64,000 nucleotides of DNA, taken from the NCBI RefSeq assembly GCF_040689395.1, contig NZ_JBFAZX010000012.1, positions 147,364-211,363 of the forward strand, written 5' to 3'. A program made the position numbers and the translations under genes. Positions 42,923-51,538 of this stretch are shown here, piece after piece. The DNA comes from Dactylosporangium sp040689395. GTDB taxonomy: Bacteria > Actinomycetota > Actinomycetes > Mycobacteriales > Micromonosporaceae. The notes beneath the pieces are model-generated. The model ran no database searches. It was not told the DNA's origin and saw nothing but the letters and a program-made list of their open reading frames with translations. Within the stretch, counting starts at the first letter, position 1. Each line of letters begins with the position of its first letter.

Positions 42923-44428
42923 GTGTCCCCGGGGTCATGGTCGGATGGGTCGGGCAGGGCCGTGCCCACCTCCGCGTTGGCCCCAGGGACGCGCATCCAC
43001 GACCGGTTCGCGCTGCGCGAGCGGATCGGGGCGGGCGGCATGTCGGAGGTCTGGCGGGCCGATGACGTGGTCCTGGGCCGCCAGGTGGCGGTGAAGGTGC
43101 TCACCACCGCGCTGGCCATGGACCCGCTGCTGCGCGCCGCGACCTGGACGGAGGCGCGCGCCTCGGCCCGCCTGGCCCACCCGCACGTGACCCAGGTGTA
43201 CGACTACGGCGAGATGACGCTGCCCGGCGGCGTCGTGGCCGGATACCTGGTGATGGAGCTGGTCGAAGGGCAGAGCCTCGCCGAGCGGCTGCGGCGCGGA
43301 GCGCTGCCGTGGCGGCAGGCGACCACCGTGGTCGCTCAGGTCGCCTCGGCGCTGGCCGCCGCGCACCGCATCGGTGTGGTACACCGCGATGTCAAGCCCG
43401 GCAACGTGATGCTGACCCACGCCGGCGCCAAGATCCTCGACTTCGGCATCGCCGCGCTGGGCGGAGGCGAACCGGCCGCCGATGGAGGCCGGCTGGTCGG
43501 CACCCCGGCGTATGCGGCACCGGAGCGGCTCCAGCCGGGCGTGGCCTCGCCCGAGAGCGACGTCTACGCCCTGGGTGTGGTGCTCTGCGAGGCGCTGACC
43601 GGGCACCGGCCCGTCGCGGTGAACAGCTGGGCGGAGGCGGCGTCCGCACACCGGGCCGGGCCGCCGGTGCTGCCCCCGGATGTCGACGGGCTGCCGCACC
43701 AGGTGCGGCGGCTGTGCCTGGCCTGCGTGTCGCCCGATCCGGCGCAGCGGCCCACCGCCGAGGAGGTCGCGCGGGAGCTGGCCTCGGCCGCCGGTCTGCC
43801 GCCGCCGGTCACGCCCGCGCTGCCGACCGTCGCGGGCGACCCGCCGGCCACCCCGCGCTCCACCCCGCGCACTGGCTACGCCGTCGGCTCGGCGCCGCTG
43901 CCACACCCGCCCACGATGATCGAGCACGACATGGCGGCGCTCAGTGTCGAACCGGGCGCCCCAGCCGTGCGACGCATGCCACGACCCCTGCTGGCCGGGC
44001 TGGTCGGCGCGGTGGTGGCGCTCAGCTTCGCCCTCGTGGTCGTGGTCGCGATGCTGGCGTCCCGTCCCGCGGGCGAGACGGCGCAGCCGGTCCAGTCGGG
44101 CCCGCCGCCCCAGAGCCAGACGGCCTCGCCGGCGCCTACCTCCGCGCCGGCGTCCCCGACCCCGGCCCCCACCACCGCGCAGAGCATCGCGGAGCAGTTC
44201 GACGCCGTGGTCGCCGACGGCCTTGCCGCCGGCAGCATCGACTCCGATACCGCGGAAACACTGCGCGACAAGCTCAGCGACCTGCGCCAGGGTGGCCGCG
44301 GCAAGGTGCGCAAGACGGCCCAGGAACTGCAGAAGCAGGTCAACGAGCTGCGCGACGACGGACAACTGGACGACCAGACCGCCGCCCGGCTCAACGCCCT
44401 GCTGCGCCCCCTCGCGCGAGGGGACTGA
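42923..44428 (+). CDS. Receptor-type Ser/Thr protein kinase (PknB-like)
   Basis: A 501-residue kinase with canonical motifs: glycine loop GAGGMSEVWRA, lysine in VAVKVL, HRDVKPGNVM with catalytic D156, DFG in KILDFGIA and APE in YAAPERL. A membrane helix (about 355-378) separates it from a short outside part with a Pro/Ser-rich linker and a helical, charged end (AQELQKQVNELRDDGQLDD). GTG 42923 is chosen because GAGG lies six bases before it; GTG 42962 is an alternative. A 25-codon frame (42837-42914) ends just before the ribosome binding site and might be a leader; no further evidence. Confidence 0.9.
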   Translation: MSPGSWSDGSGRAVPTSALAPGTRIHDRFALRERIGAGGMSEVWRADDVVLGRQVAVKVLTTALAMDPLLRAATWTEARASARLAHPHVTQVYDYGEMTLPGGVVAGYLVMELVEGQSLAERLRRGALPWRQATTVVAQVASALAAAHRIGVVHRDVKPGNVMLTHAGAKILDFGIAALGGGEPAADGGRLVGTPAYAAPERLQPGVASPESDVYALGVVLCEALTGHRPVAVNSWAEAASAHRAGPPVLPPDVDGLPHQVRRLCLACVSPDPAQRPTAEEVARELASAAGLPPPVTPALPTVAGDPPATPRSTPRTGYAVGSAPLPHPPTMIEHDMAALSVEPGAPAVRRMPRPLLAGLVGAVVALSFALVVVVAMLASRPAGETAQPVQSGPPPQSQTASPAPTSAPASPTPAPTTAQSIAEQFDAVVADGLAAGSIDSDTAETLRDKLSDLRQGGRGKVRKTAQELQKQVNELRDDGQLDDQTAARLNALLRPLARGD

Positions 44429-44443
44429 CCGCCCCGCCTCGGT

Positions 44444-44899
44444 TCACCCGGACTGGGCGGGGGGCGAATCGGTGGGAGGCTGATCGGTGCCGCAGTAGCG
44501 GCACTTCCTGGCTGCCGCGGGCAGGTCGTCGGAGAGGCACGCGGGACAGGTCTTGGCCGGGGTGGGCGCACCGAAGACGGTGACACCTCGCCGGGCCTGG
44601 ACGCGCTTGTAGGGCACGACGATCAGGAAGTAGACGACGGCCATGAAGATGATGAAGTAGATCAGAGCCGAGATGAACTGCCCGATGTCGAGGTAGGTCG
44701 CATGGTTCCCCGGCCCGCCGAGCTGCCAGCCGAGCCCGACCGACGTGCCTCCCTGGGCCCGGGCGATGATCGGGTTGATGATGAAGTCCGTAAATGCCTT
44801 GATCAGCGTGGAGAACGCCAGTGCGGTCACCAGACCCACGGCGACGACGATCACGTCGCCGCGCATGAGGAAGTTCTTGAAGCCTCTGAGCACTACCAC
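44444..44899 (-). CDS. mscL: Large-conductance mechanosensitive channel with zinc-ribbon tail
   Basis: The 151-residue MscL (start region VLRGFKNFLMRGDVIVVAVG) has two membrane helices; the first contains the pore-lining LVTALAFSTLIKAF and the loop has IINPIIARAQGG. After the cytoplasmic YKRVQARRGV the protein ends in a four-cysteine ribbon, CPACLSDD...RKCRYCGT. Such tails occur in actinobacterial MscL proteins and are absent from the E. coli protein. GTG 44899 follows GGAAG; GTG 44893 is an alternative. It relieves osmotic down-shock. It is divergent from the pspA operon, so both envelope-stress functions share a promoter region. Confidence 0.93.
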   Translation of the reverse strand: MVVLRGFKNFLMRGDVIVVAVGLVTALAFSTLIKAFTDFIINPIIARAQGGTSVGLGWQLGGPGNHATYLDIGQFISALIYFIIFMAVVYFLIVVPYKRVQARRGVTVFGAPTPAKTCPACLSDDLPAAARKCRYCGTDQPPTDSPPAQSG

Positions 44900-45018
44900 A
44901 CCCGCTTCCGCTTCAGAGGGCTCAGCTGCGCCTGCCAAGCGCGCGGCCCGGCCGGTCATGACCGTACAACGTGGTTCGCGAGCCTTTCGCGGATTTCGAC
45001 AGGCCGGGACACGACGCC

Positions 45019-45035
45019 GAGTTTCGGCTAAACTC
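45019..45035 (+). promoter_or_regulatory. GAGTTT-N5-AAACTC inverted repeat before pspA
   Basis: A short perfect inverted repeat in the 274-base divergent gap between mscL and pspA, about 140 bases before the pspA start. The embedded CTAAACT could serve as a -10 element. Candidate operator only. Confidence 0.35.
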
Positions 45036-45173
45036 CGCGGCTCTTCTCCGGCGGGCTGATCTCTGCAAGGCGTGCCGGTGCGCCAGTGCCATCGCCGAAG
45101 CAAGATTGGAGATGGGCTTCCAACCCTGCTCGTGCCGTCAAGCCGGACGACACCGAGAGGAAGGACAGTTGTC

Positions 45174-45950
45174 GTGAGTATCGCGCGCCGCCTGGCCAAT
45201 CTCTTTCGGATCAAGGCCAACAAGGCCCTCGACCGGGCCGAAGACCCACGCGAAGTGCTCGACTACTCCTACGAACGCCAGCTGGAGATGCTGACGAAGG
45301 TCCGCCGCGGCGTGGCCGACGTGGCCACCAGCCGCAAGCGCCTCGACCTGCAACTCACCCAGTTGCGGCAGGCCGGCGACCGGCTGCGGGACCAGGCCGC
45401 GCAGGCCGTCGACCTCGGCCGTGACGACCTCGCCCGCGAGGCGCTGACGCGCCGGGCCGCCGTCACCGCTCAGATGGGTGACATCACCGCCCAGCGGGAC
45501 GCACTGATCGCCGAGGAGGCCAAGCTCACCACCGCCGCCACCCGGCTGCAGGCTCGGGTCGAGGCGTTCCGGACCCGCAAGGAGACCATCAAGGCCACCT
45601 ACACCGCGGCCGAGGCGCAGACCCGCGTGGGTGAGGCGGTCTCGGGCATCTCCGAGGAGATGGGCGACGTCGGTCTGGCCGTCCAGCGCGCCGAGGACAA
45701 GACCGCGCAGATGCAGGCCCGTGCGGGCGCGATCGACGAACTGCTCGCCTCAGGCGCGTTGCAGGACGCCACCGCGACGACCGCCGGCCGCGACGACCTG
45801 CAGGCCGCGCTCGACGCGGCACACGGTGACCAGGGGGTCGACCGTGAACTCATGGCGCTCAAGGCCGGCCGGTCGGCGTCGGCCATCGGCGGCCGTCCAG
45901 AACCTCGCGCGGTGAGCGGGGGGCAGCCGGACGAGGAGGCCCAGCGATGA
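45174..45950 (+). CDS. pspA: Phage shock protein A (PspA/IM30)
   Basis: The 258-residue protein is almost wholly coiled coil, starting SIARRLANLFRIKANKALDR with the N-terminal amphipathic helix that binds stressed membranes, followed by EDPREVLDYSYERQLEML, the family signature (PspA/Vipp1 ESCRT-III superfamily). GAGAGGAAGGA precedes the GTG. It oligomerises at the inner face of the membrane to preserve proton motive force. The operon continues with pspAA (ATGA overlap), htpX and pspAB. Confidence 0.93.
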   Translation: MSIARRLANLFRIKANKALDRAEDPREVLDYSYERQLEMLTKVRRGVADVATSRKRLDLQLTQLRQAGDRLRDQAAQAVDLGRDDLAREALTRRAAVTAQMGDITAQRDALIAEEAKLTTAATRLQARVEAFRTRKETIKATYTAAEAQTRVGEAVSGISEEMGDVGLAVQRAEDKTAQMQARAGAIDELLASGALQDATATTAGRDDLQAALDAAHGDQGVDRELMALKAGRSASAIGGRPEPRAVSGGQPDEEAQR

Positions 45951-46225
45951 TCATCAGGATCCTCGGGGAACGTCAGTACGACGTGCCGGAGTCCGCGCTG
46001 AGCGAGCTCAACGTGCTCGACGCTTCGGTGCAGGCGGCCGTCGACGCCGGCGACCCGAACGCGTTCCGCGCCCGGCTGAGCGATCTGCTCGCCGTCGTCC
46101 GTGAGCGCGGCACCGCCGTGCCTGACGACGTGCTGACCGTCTCCAACCTGGTCCTGCCCGCGCCCGACAGCGCTCTGGCGGATGTGGCCGCGCTGCTGGG
46201 CGACGAGGGCCTCATTCCGGGCTGA
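45947..46225 (+). CDS. pspAA: PspA-associated protein PspAA
   Basis: The 92-residue protein MIIRILGERQYDVPESALSE... ending LLGDEGLIPG matches the small PspAA partner that accompanies pspA in actinobacteria. The alternating pattern of a beta strand start and helical LDASVQAAVDAGDPNAF fits the family. The ATG overlaps the pspA stop. Its molecular role is unresolved; it is thought to modulate PspA. Confidence 0.9.
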   Translation: MIIRILGERQYDVPESALSELNVLDASVQAAVDAGDPNAFRARLSDLLAVVRERGTAVPDDVLTVSNLVLPAPDSALADVAALLGDEGLIPG

Positions 46226-46235
46226 GGAGCCGGCG

Positions 46236-47150
46236 ATGCGTACCCGGTTCCGCCCCGACCGCCAGCTGACCGCGCGCATGGCGTTGACCGTGTTCCTGCT
46301 CGGGCTGGTGTACGTGGCGTTCGTCGCCGTGCTGGTCGCGCTGCTGAAGTCGTGGGTCGCGATCGTGCTCATAGCGGGTGGCGTGCTGGCCGTGCAGTAC
46401 TGGTGTTCCGACCGGATCGCTCTGGTGGCCATGCGCGCTCAGGTCGTCGACCCGCGGCAGCAGCCCCGTCTGCACGGGATCATCGACCGGCTGTGCGCCG
46501 CCGCCGACATGCCCAAGCCGCGCGTCGCTGTCGCCGGCACCGATCTGCCCAATGCGTTCGCCACGGGTCGCAACACCGAGCGCGCGGTGGTGTGCGTGAC
46601 CACCGGCCTGCTGCGCCGCCTCGACACCGACGAGCTGGAAGGGGTGCTCGCCCACGAGCTGTCCCACATCGCACACCGCGACGTGGTGGTCATGACGATC
46701 GCCTCGTTCCTCGGCGTCCTGGCCGGCATGCTCACCCGCTTCATGTTCTACTCGCAGCTGTTCGGCGGACGCCGCCGCGACGGCGACCAGACGTATCTGC
46801 TGGTCATCATGACCATGCTCGTCTCCGCGGTGGTGTACACGCTGAGCTTCCTGCTGATCCGGGCCCTGTCGCGCTATCGGGAGCTGGCCGCGGACCGCGC
46901 CGGCGCGACGCTGACCGGCCGTCCCTCCGCGCTCGCCTCGGCGCTGACGAAGGTGACCGGCGAGATCGCCCGCATCCCCACCCGCGACCTGCGCACCGCG
47001 CAGGCGTTCAACGCGTTCTTCTTCACCCCCGCGATCGGGGCGCGGCCGAGCCTGTCGACCCTGCTGTCCACGCATCCGAGCCTGCGGCAGCGCCTGGACC
47101 AGCTGGCCGAGATCTCGGCCGAACTCGGAGAGGCGGCACCGAGCGCATGA
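46236..47150 (+). CDS. htpX: HtpX-like membrane metalloprotease
   Basis: The 304-residue M48 peptidase has an N-terminal pair of membrane helices, zinc motif AHELSHIAHRD, two further helices, and third-ligand glutamate in SRYRELAADRAGA. It degrades misfolded membrane proteins from the cytoplasmic face. GAGGAG precedes the ATG. The presence inside the psp operon, between pspAA and pspAB, is the known actinobacterial arrangement. Confidence 0.93.
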   Translation: MRTRFRPDRQLTARMALTVFLLGLVYVAFVAVLVALLKSWVAIVLIAGGVLAVQYWCSDRIALVAMRAQVVDPRQQPRLHGIIDRLCAAADMPKPRVAVAGTDLPNAFATGRNTERAVVCVTTGLLRRLDTDELEGVLAHELSHIAHRDVVVMTIASFLGVLAGMLTRFMFYSQLFGGRRRDGDQTYLLVIMTMLVSAVVYTLSFLLIRALSRYRELAADRAGATLTGRPSALASALTKVTGEIARIPTRDLRTAQAFNAFFFTPAIGARPSLSTLLSTHPSLRQRLDQLAEISAELGEAAPSA

Positions 47151-47719
47151 GATTCCTCGACGCGTTGCTGGGGCGCACGCGGCCGGTCCAACCAAACCTC
47201 GACGCCCTGTTCGCGGTACCGGCCGCGGCCACCACCCTGCAGGCGGCCCTGGACCTGGTCCCCACCGGCGTGGGCGCGGTCTGCTTCAAACCGGCCGAGG
47301 GCCAGGCCGCCACGCAGGCCCAGACGGACGCGCTCTCGCTGCTCGCCGCGGACCGCGCGACGCATGTGGCCGTCAGCCAGGACGAGTACGGCTACGCCTG
47401 GATCGCCAGCCGGCACGAGAGCGGCGATCTGGCCGGCCTCGTCACCGACCTGCACGCGGTGAACAGCACCCTCGCCGACGCCGGTTACGGGCCGAGCCTG
47501 CTGTGCACGATCATCGGGTTCGTCGGCGCCGCCGACACCCGCCGGCTCGGCCTGGTCTACCTGTTCAAACGCGGCACGTTCTATCCGTTCGCACCCTCCG
47601 GGGCGCAGACCCGCGACAACGCCCTCGAGCTGCAGACCCGTGCGCATCTGCACGGCGAGCTTCCCGTCGAGCCGGACCTCGGCCGCTGGTTCCCGATCTG
47701 GACGACACCGGCCCTGTAA
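47147..47719 (+). CDS. pspAB: PspA-associated protein PspAB
   Basis: The 190-residue soluble protein (MRFLDALLGRTRPVQPNLDAL... FYPFAPSG...) matches PspAB, which usually follows htpX. The C-terminus GRWFPIWTTPAL is typical. ATGA overlap with htpX shows co-translation. The function is unknown beyond its link to envelope stress. Confidence 0.88.
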   Translation: MRFLDALLGRTRPVQPNLDALFAVPAAATTLQAALDLVPTGVGAVCFKPAEGQAATQAQTDALSLLAADRATHVAVSQDEYGYAWIASRHESGDLAGLVTDLHAVNSTLADAGYGPSLLCTIIGFVGAADTRRLGLVYLFKRGTFYPFAPSGAQTRDNALELQTRAHLHGELPVEPDLGRWFPIWTTPAL

Positions 47720-47796
47720 AGCGCGTGGTTTGCCGCAGCCCACAGCCCGCGGTCCGCAAGCCGCGCCAGCACGTCGTCGCGGCGAGGGGCGAGCGT

Positions 47797-48234
47797 TCAG
47801 CTGTCGGCGAGACGTTCCATGATCTGCGCCGCCTTCGCCAGCGTCCGGCGTTCGGCGGGGGAGAGGTGCCGTTCGATGGCCTCCTCGAGCCAGGCTTCGC
47901 GAACGGCGGGAATGCTCGAGATGAGTCTGCGACCCGGGGCGGTGATCGAGATGAGCGTCTTGCGTCCGTCTGTGGGATCCGGCTCGCGGTCGACGCATCC
48001 TTCCCGGCTCAGGGCGGCTACGGTCTCGGCCATCGACTGCGGCCGAACGTGCTCGGCCGCGGCGAGGGCGCTGACCGTCGTGGGCCCTTCCTGGTCGATG
48101 CGACTGAGCGTGGCGATCTGCGACCACGTCCAGCGCATGTCGCTGGGCGCGGACTCGGTGCGCAGCCGGGCTCGCAGCCGGACCATCGCGTGCGGAAGCT
48201 GGCGAGCAACGTCGCGGGGAAGCGGTGCCGTCAT
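47797..48234 (-). CDS. MarR-family regulator
   Basis: The 145-residue winged-helix protein has the recognition region AAAEHVRPQSMAETVAALSR and the wing motif DPTDGRKTLI, both classic MarR. It is divergent from the efflux pump gene, with a near-perfect 15-base inverted repeat in the gap, so it is the expected repressor of that pump and of itself. Confidence 0.93.
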   Translation of the reverse strand: MTAPLPRDVARQLPHAMVRLRARLRTESAPSDMRWTWSQIATLSRIDQEGPTTVSALAAAEHVRPQSMAETVAALSREGCVDREPDPTDGRKTLISITAPGRRLISSIPAVREAWLEEAIERHLSPAERRTLAKAAQIMERLADS

Positions 48235-48264
48235 GAATGAGCACTCTATCCGGTCGACAGCTAT

Positions 48265-48307
48265 AGACAGGCTATCTGTGCAGTTAATCTGTACAGGTAG
48301 CCTGTCT
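48265..48307. promoter_or_regulatory. MarR-type operator between regulator and pump
   Basis: AGACAGGCTATCTGT (48265-48279) and ACAGGTAGCCTGTCT (48293-48307) are complementary at 14 of 15 positions around a 13-base spacer. The element lies 31 bases before the MarR start and 41 before the pump start, over both promoters. Confidence 0.75.
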
Positions 48308-48348
48308 TATTGCTAGCCTTTGGTGGTGACAGGCAGAACAGGGCGCCG

Positions 48349-49827
48349 ATGACAGCGTCAGAAGCGACGGAAACCCGCACGCACGATGAGGCCGGCATCG
48401 CGAGCGGATCCGGCACCGGTCGGCGGCGCGCGGCGTTCTCGTGGCGGTTCGTGACCCCGCTGTTCATGAGCTCGTCACTCAACCCGGTCAACAGCTCACT
48501 GATCGCGACCGCGCTGGTGCCCATCGCGCACGCCATGGGTGTGTCGGTCGGCCGGACCGCGGTTCTGATATCGGCGCTCTACCTGGCCAGCGCGGTCGCC
48601 CAGCCCACCGCCGGCAAACTCGCCGAGCAACTCGGCCCGCGCCGAGTCTTCCTCGCCGGCATCGTGCTGGTGCTCGTGGGCGGCATCGTCGGCGGGGTCG
48701 GGCAGGACATGACAACGCTGACCGTCGCCCGGGTCCTGATCGGGATCGGCACCTCGGCCGGCTATCCGGCGGCGATGGTGATCATTCGCCGCCGCGCGAT
48801 CTGGGCTGGCCTGGGCGAGCCGCCCGGCGGCGTGCTCGGCGGCCTGACCGTCGCCGGTACCGTCACGGTCGCGGTCGGCCCGCCCATCGGCGGCGTGCTC
48901 GTTGCCGCGTTCGGCTGGCGCTCCGCCTTCCTCGTCAACATCCCGATCGCCATCGTCGCGCTGCTGTTGACGATGATGTGGATACCCAAGGACGAACCGC
49001 TGCGACGCAGTGCGCCGCGGGAGATCGTCAGCCGCATCGATATCACCGGCATCGCACTGTTCGGCGGAACCATGAGCGCCCTTCTGGTCTTCCTGCTGTC
49101 CCTGCCGGACCCGGACTGGATCCCCCTCGGGATCGCCGTCGTACTCGGTGTCGCGCTCGTGCTGTGGGAACTACGGGCGCCCGCGCCGTTCATCGACATC
49201 CGGCTGCTCGTGTCGAACCTGGCGCTGACCCGCACCTACCTGCGCGGCGCACTCACGATGATGGCGTTCTACACCGTCCTCTACGGCGTCACCCAGTGGA
49301 TGCAGGCCGCCCACGGCCTGTCCGCCCAGGTGGCCGGTCTCGTGCTGCTGCCCATGGGCATCCTCGCCGCGATCGTGTCGTGGCCGATCTCGGCCCGCAA
49401 CCTCGTGCGCGGCCCACTGGTCATCGGCGCCGTGAGCATGGTCGTGGCCTCGGTCGTCCTCGCACTGTTCACCTCGGGAACTCCGGTCGCGGCCCTCGTC
49501 GCCGTCACGTCGCTGTTCGCGATCATGCTGGGCACGACCTCCGCGGGCAACCAGACCGCCCTCTACATCCAGGCACCCGCGGAGCAGGTCGGCATCGCCG
49601 CCGGGCTGGCCCGGACCTTCAACCATCTCGGCTCCATCGCCTCGGCGACCATCACCGGTATCGTCTTCCGCCACCACGTCACCGACTCCGGCCTGCACCT
49701 GGTCGCCGGAATCCTGGCCGGCGTCGGCATCGTCGTGCTGGCCCTGACCGTGTTTGACCGAACCCTCAAGACCATCAAGGCCCAGCGCCGCACAGGGGAT
49801 GGGGCGAGCCGCCCCGGTGGGCGTTGA
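48349..49827 (+). CDS. MFS efflux transporter, DHA2-like
   Basis: The 492-residue product has about fourteen membrane helices. An unusually long disordered N-terminus (1-33) precedes helix one (FVTPLFMSSSLNPVNSSLIA); motif A-like GKLAEQLGPRRVFLAG follows helix two. It probably exports a drug or metabolite using the proton gradient. It is controlled by the divergent MarR gene. AGGG lies before the ATG. Confidence 0.9.
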   Translation: MTASEATETRTHDEAGIASGSGTGRRRAAFSWRFVTPLFMSSSLNPVNSSLIATALVPIAHAMGVSVGRTAVLISALYLASAVAQPTAGKLAEQLGPRRVFLAGIVLVLVGGIVGGVGQDMTTLTVARVLIGIGTSAGYPAAMVIIRRRAIWAGLGEPPGGVLGGLTVAGTVTVAVGPPIGGVLVAAFGWRSAFLVNIPIAIVALLLTMMWIPKDEPLRRSAPREIVSRIDITGIALFGGTMSALLVFLLSLPDPDWIPLGIAVVLGVALVLWELRAPAPFIDIRLLVSNLALTRTYLRGALTMMAFYTVLYGVTQWMQAAHGLSAQVAGLVLLPMGILAAIVSWPISARNLVRGPLVIGAVSMVVASVVLALFTSGTPVAALVAVTSLFAIMLGTTSAGNQTALYIQAPAEQVGIAAGLARTFNHLGSIASATITGIVFRHHVTDSGLHLVAGILAGVGIVVLALTVFDRTLKTIKAQRRTGDGASRPGGR

Positions 49828-49917
49828 GCCGCTGTTCGATCTGATCAGCCGGGGGTGCCGGCCGGGCCGCGCCCAGCGCCATCGGTGTGGTCGCCGCGGG
49901 TCTCGTCCGCTTGCTCG

Positions 49918-51483
49918 CTACGCCCCGGCGCGTCCGCGGCGGCGCGCCGGGATCAGCAGTGCCAGGAGCGCACTGAGCAGCGCGATGCCGGCGCCGATCC
50001 ACATGACCGTGTGCATGCCGGACATGAACGCGCTTTCGGTCGCACGGGTGATCGCCGCAGCGGTCGGATCGTTCACCTGCGCGGCAAGGTTCAGCTGCGC
50101 GCCGAGCGGAGCGATGCCCTGCTCGGCCAGGCCCTTGTGGATGATGACCTGTTCCGCGATCACGTCGGGGACGTCGGCGCGGTGCAGTGCCACTGGCAGC
50201 GTTCGCGCGACGATCGTGGCGATCACCGTCCCGAACACCGTGGTGCCGAGCACGCCGCCGAGTTGATTCGCGGTGGTCTGCAGGCCGCCCGCGACTCCGC
50301 TGTGCTCCACGGGAGCCGTCCCGACGACGGCCTCGGTCCCGGCGACCACGACCATTCCCATGCCGAGGCCCAGCAGGATCAGCCATGGCCACTGCCGGCT
50401 GTAGGGGGAGTCCGCGGACAGGCCGAGCAGCCCGAAGAAGCTCGCCGCGAGCAGCGCCATTCCCAGAGCCAGTGGCCAGCGCGAACCCAGCCGCTCGGTC
50501 AGGCGCCCGCCCAGCGGAGAGCCGACCATGAACGTCGCCATCAGCGGCAACAGGCGGACACCGGTCTCCAGCGGTGTGCGGCCGTTGACGTTCTGCATGT
50601 ACAGGCCGATGGAGAACAGCACGCCGTACAGCGCGACGTTGCCGGTCACGAGCAGGACGACACCCACCGACAAGGCGCGGGAGCGAAACAGCGACAGCGG
50701 AAGGATCGGCGCGGGGAAACGGCGCTGCCGCATCACAAACCCCGCGAGCAGTACCAGCGCCGCGGCCACACCCGCGGCCCAGTACCACCATGCGCGGCCG
50801 GACGCGCTGGTCAACGCCCACACCAGGACGAACAACGCCCCGGCCAGCACGCCGGCACCGACGATGTCGAATCGTTCGGCGCGGTCCGCGGCGCGACTCT
50901 CCTCGGCCCACCGGACCGCCAGCGCGCCGGCGGCCAGCCCGATCGGGACGTTCAACACGAAGATCGCCGGCCAGGACAGGTACTCCACCAACAGCCCGCC
51001 GATGATCGGTCCGGCGGCAGCCGCGGCCGCCGATGCGGCCCCCCACATCCCGATGGCACGGTTCAACTCGGCCGCCGGGAACGTCGAGCGCAGGATCGCG
51101 AGAGTGTTCGGTACCAGCGCTGCTCCGGCAAGTCCCTGCAGCACCCGGAAGGCGACCAATGCCGGGGTCGACGGTGACAGCGCGCACCCGAGGGACGCGA
51201 GCGCGAAACCGGCGACTCCGATCACGAAGAGCCTGCGCCGGCCGAACCTGTCGCCGAGCTTGCCGCCGACGATCAGTGTCACCGCCAGCGCCAGAAGGTA
51301 CCCGTTGGTCACCCACTGCAGACCGGTCATCGACGAGCCGAGGTCGCGGGCGATCGTCGGGTTGGCGATGTGGACGACGGTTCCGTCCAGACTGACCATC
51401 ACCACACCCAGCGACACCGCGACGAGGGTCAGCCGTTGCTTTCGCCTCGACGGACTGACGCCCGCCGCTTCGATTCCGTCCAC
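49918..51483 (-). CDS. MFS efflux transporter, EmrB/QacA type (DHA2)
   Basis: The 521-residue product has fourteen membrane helices with motif D1-like LDGTVVHIANPTIARDL, motif A GGKLGDRFGRRRLFVIG and motif C region GPIIGGLLVEYLSW. The GTG at 51483 is chosen over an ATG-like start further upstream because TTGGAGGAC stands right before it. Divergent TetR gene and a 36-base palindromic operator in the gap indicate drug-inducible control. Confidence 0.92.
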   Translation of the reverse strand: MDGIEAAGVSPSRRKQRLTLVAVSLGVVMVSLDGTVVHIANPTIARDLGSSMTGLQWVTNGYLLALAVTLIVGGKLGDRFGRRRLFVIGVAGFALASLGCALSPSTPALVAFRVLQGLAGAALVPNTLAILRSTFPAAELNRAIGMWGAASAAAAAAGPIIGGLLVEYLSWPAIFVLNVPIGLAAGALAVRWAEESRAADRAERFDIVGAGVLAGALFVLVWALTSASGRAWWYWAAGVAAALVLLAGFVMRQRRFPAPILPLSLFRSRALSVGVVLLVTGNVALYGVLFSIGLYMQNVNGRTPLETGVRLLPLMATFMVGSPLGGRLTERLGSRWPLALGMALLAASFFGLLGLSADSPYSRQWPWLILLGLGMGMVVVAGTEAVVGTAPVEHSGVAGGLQTTANQLGGVLGTTVFGTVIATIVARTLPVALHRADVPDVIAEQVIIHKGLAEQGIAPLGAQLNLAAQVNDPTAAAITRATESAFMSGMHTVMWIGAGIALLSALLALLIPARRRGRAGA

Positions 51484-51495
51484 GCGTCCTCCAAG

Positions 51496-51531
51496 TGATA
51501 CATGCTGTCTCAGTTGAGACACGTTGTATCA
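51496..51531. promoter_or_regulatory. TetR-type operator between pump and regulator
   Basis: TGATACA-N3-TGTCTCA-GT-TGAGACA-N3-TGTATCA forms a 36-base interrupted palindrome with all four heptamers matching. It ends 7 bases before the TetR gene's GTG and 12 bases from the pump gene start, so it spans both promoters. TATCAT at 51527-51532 would make a -10 box for a leaderless TetR message. Confidence 0.82.
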
Positions 51532-51538
51532 TTTACTC

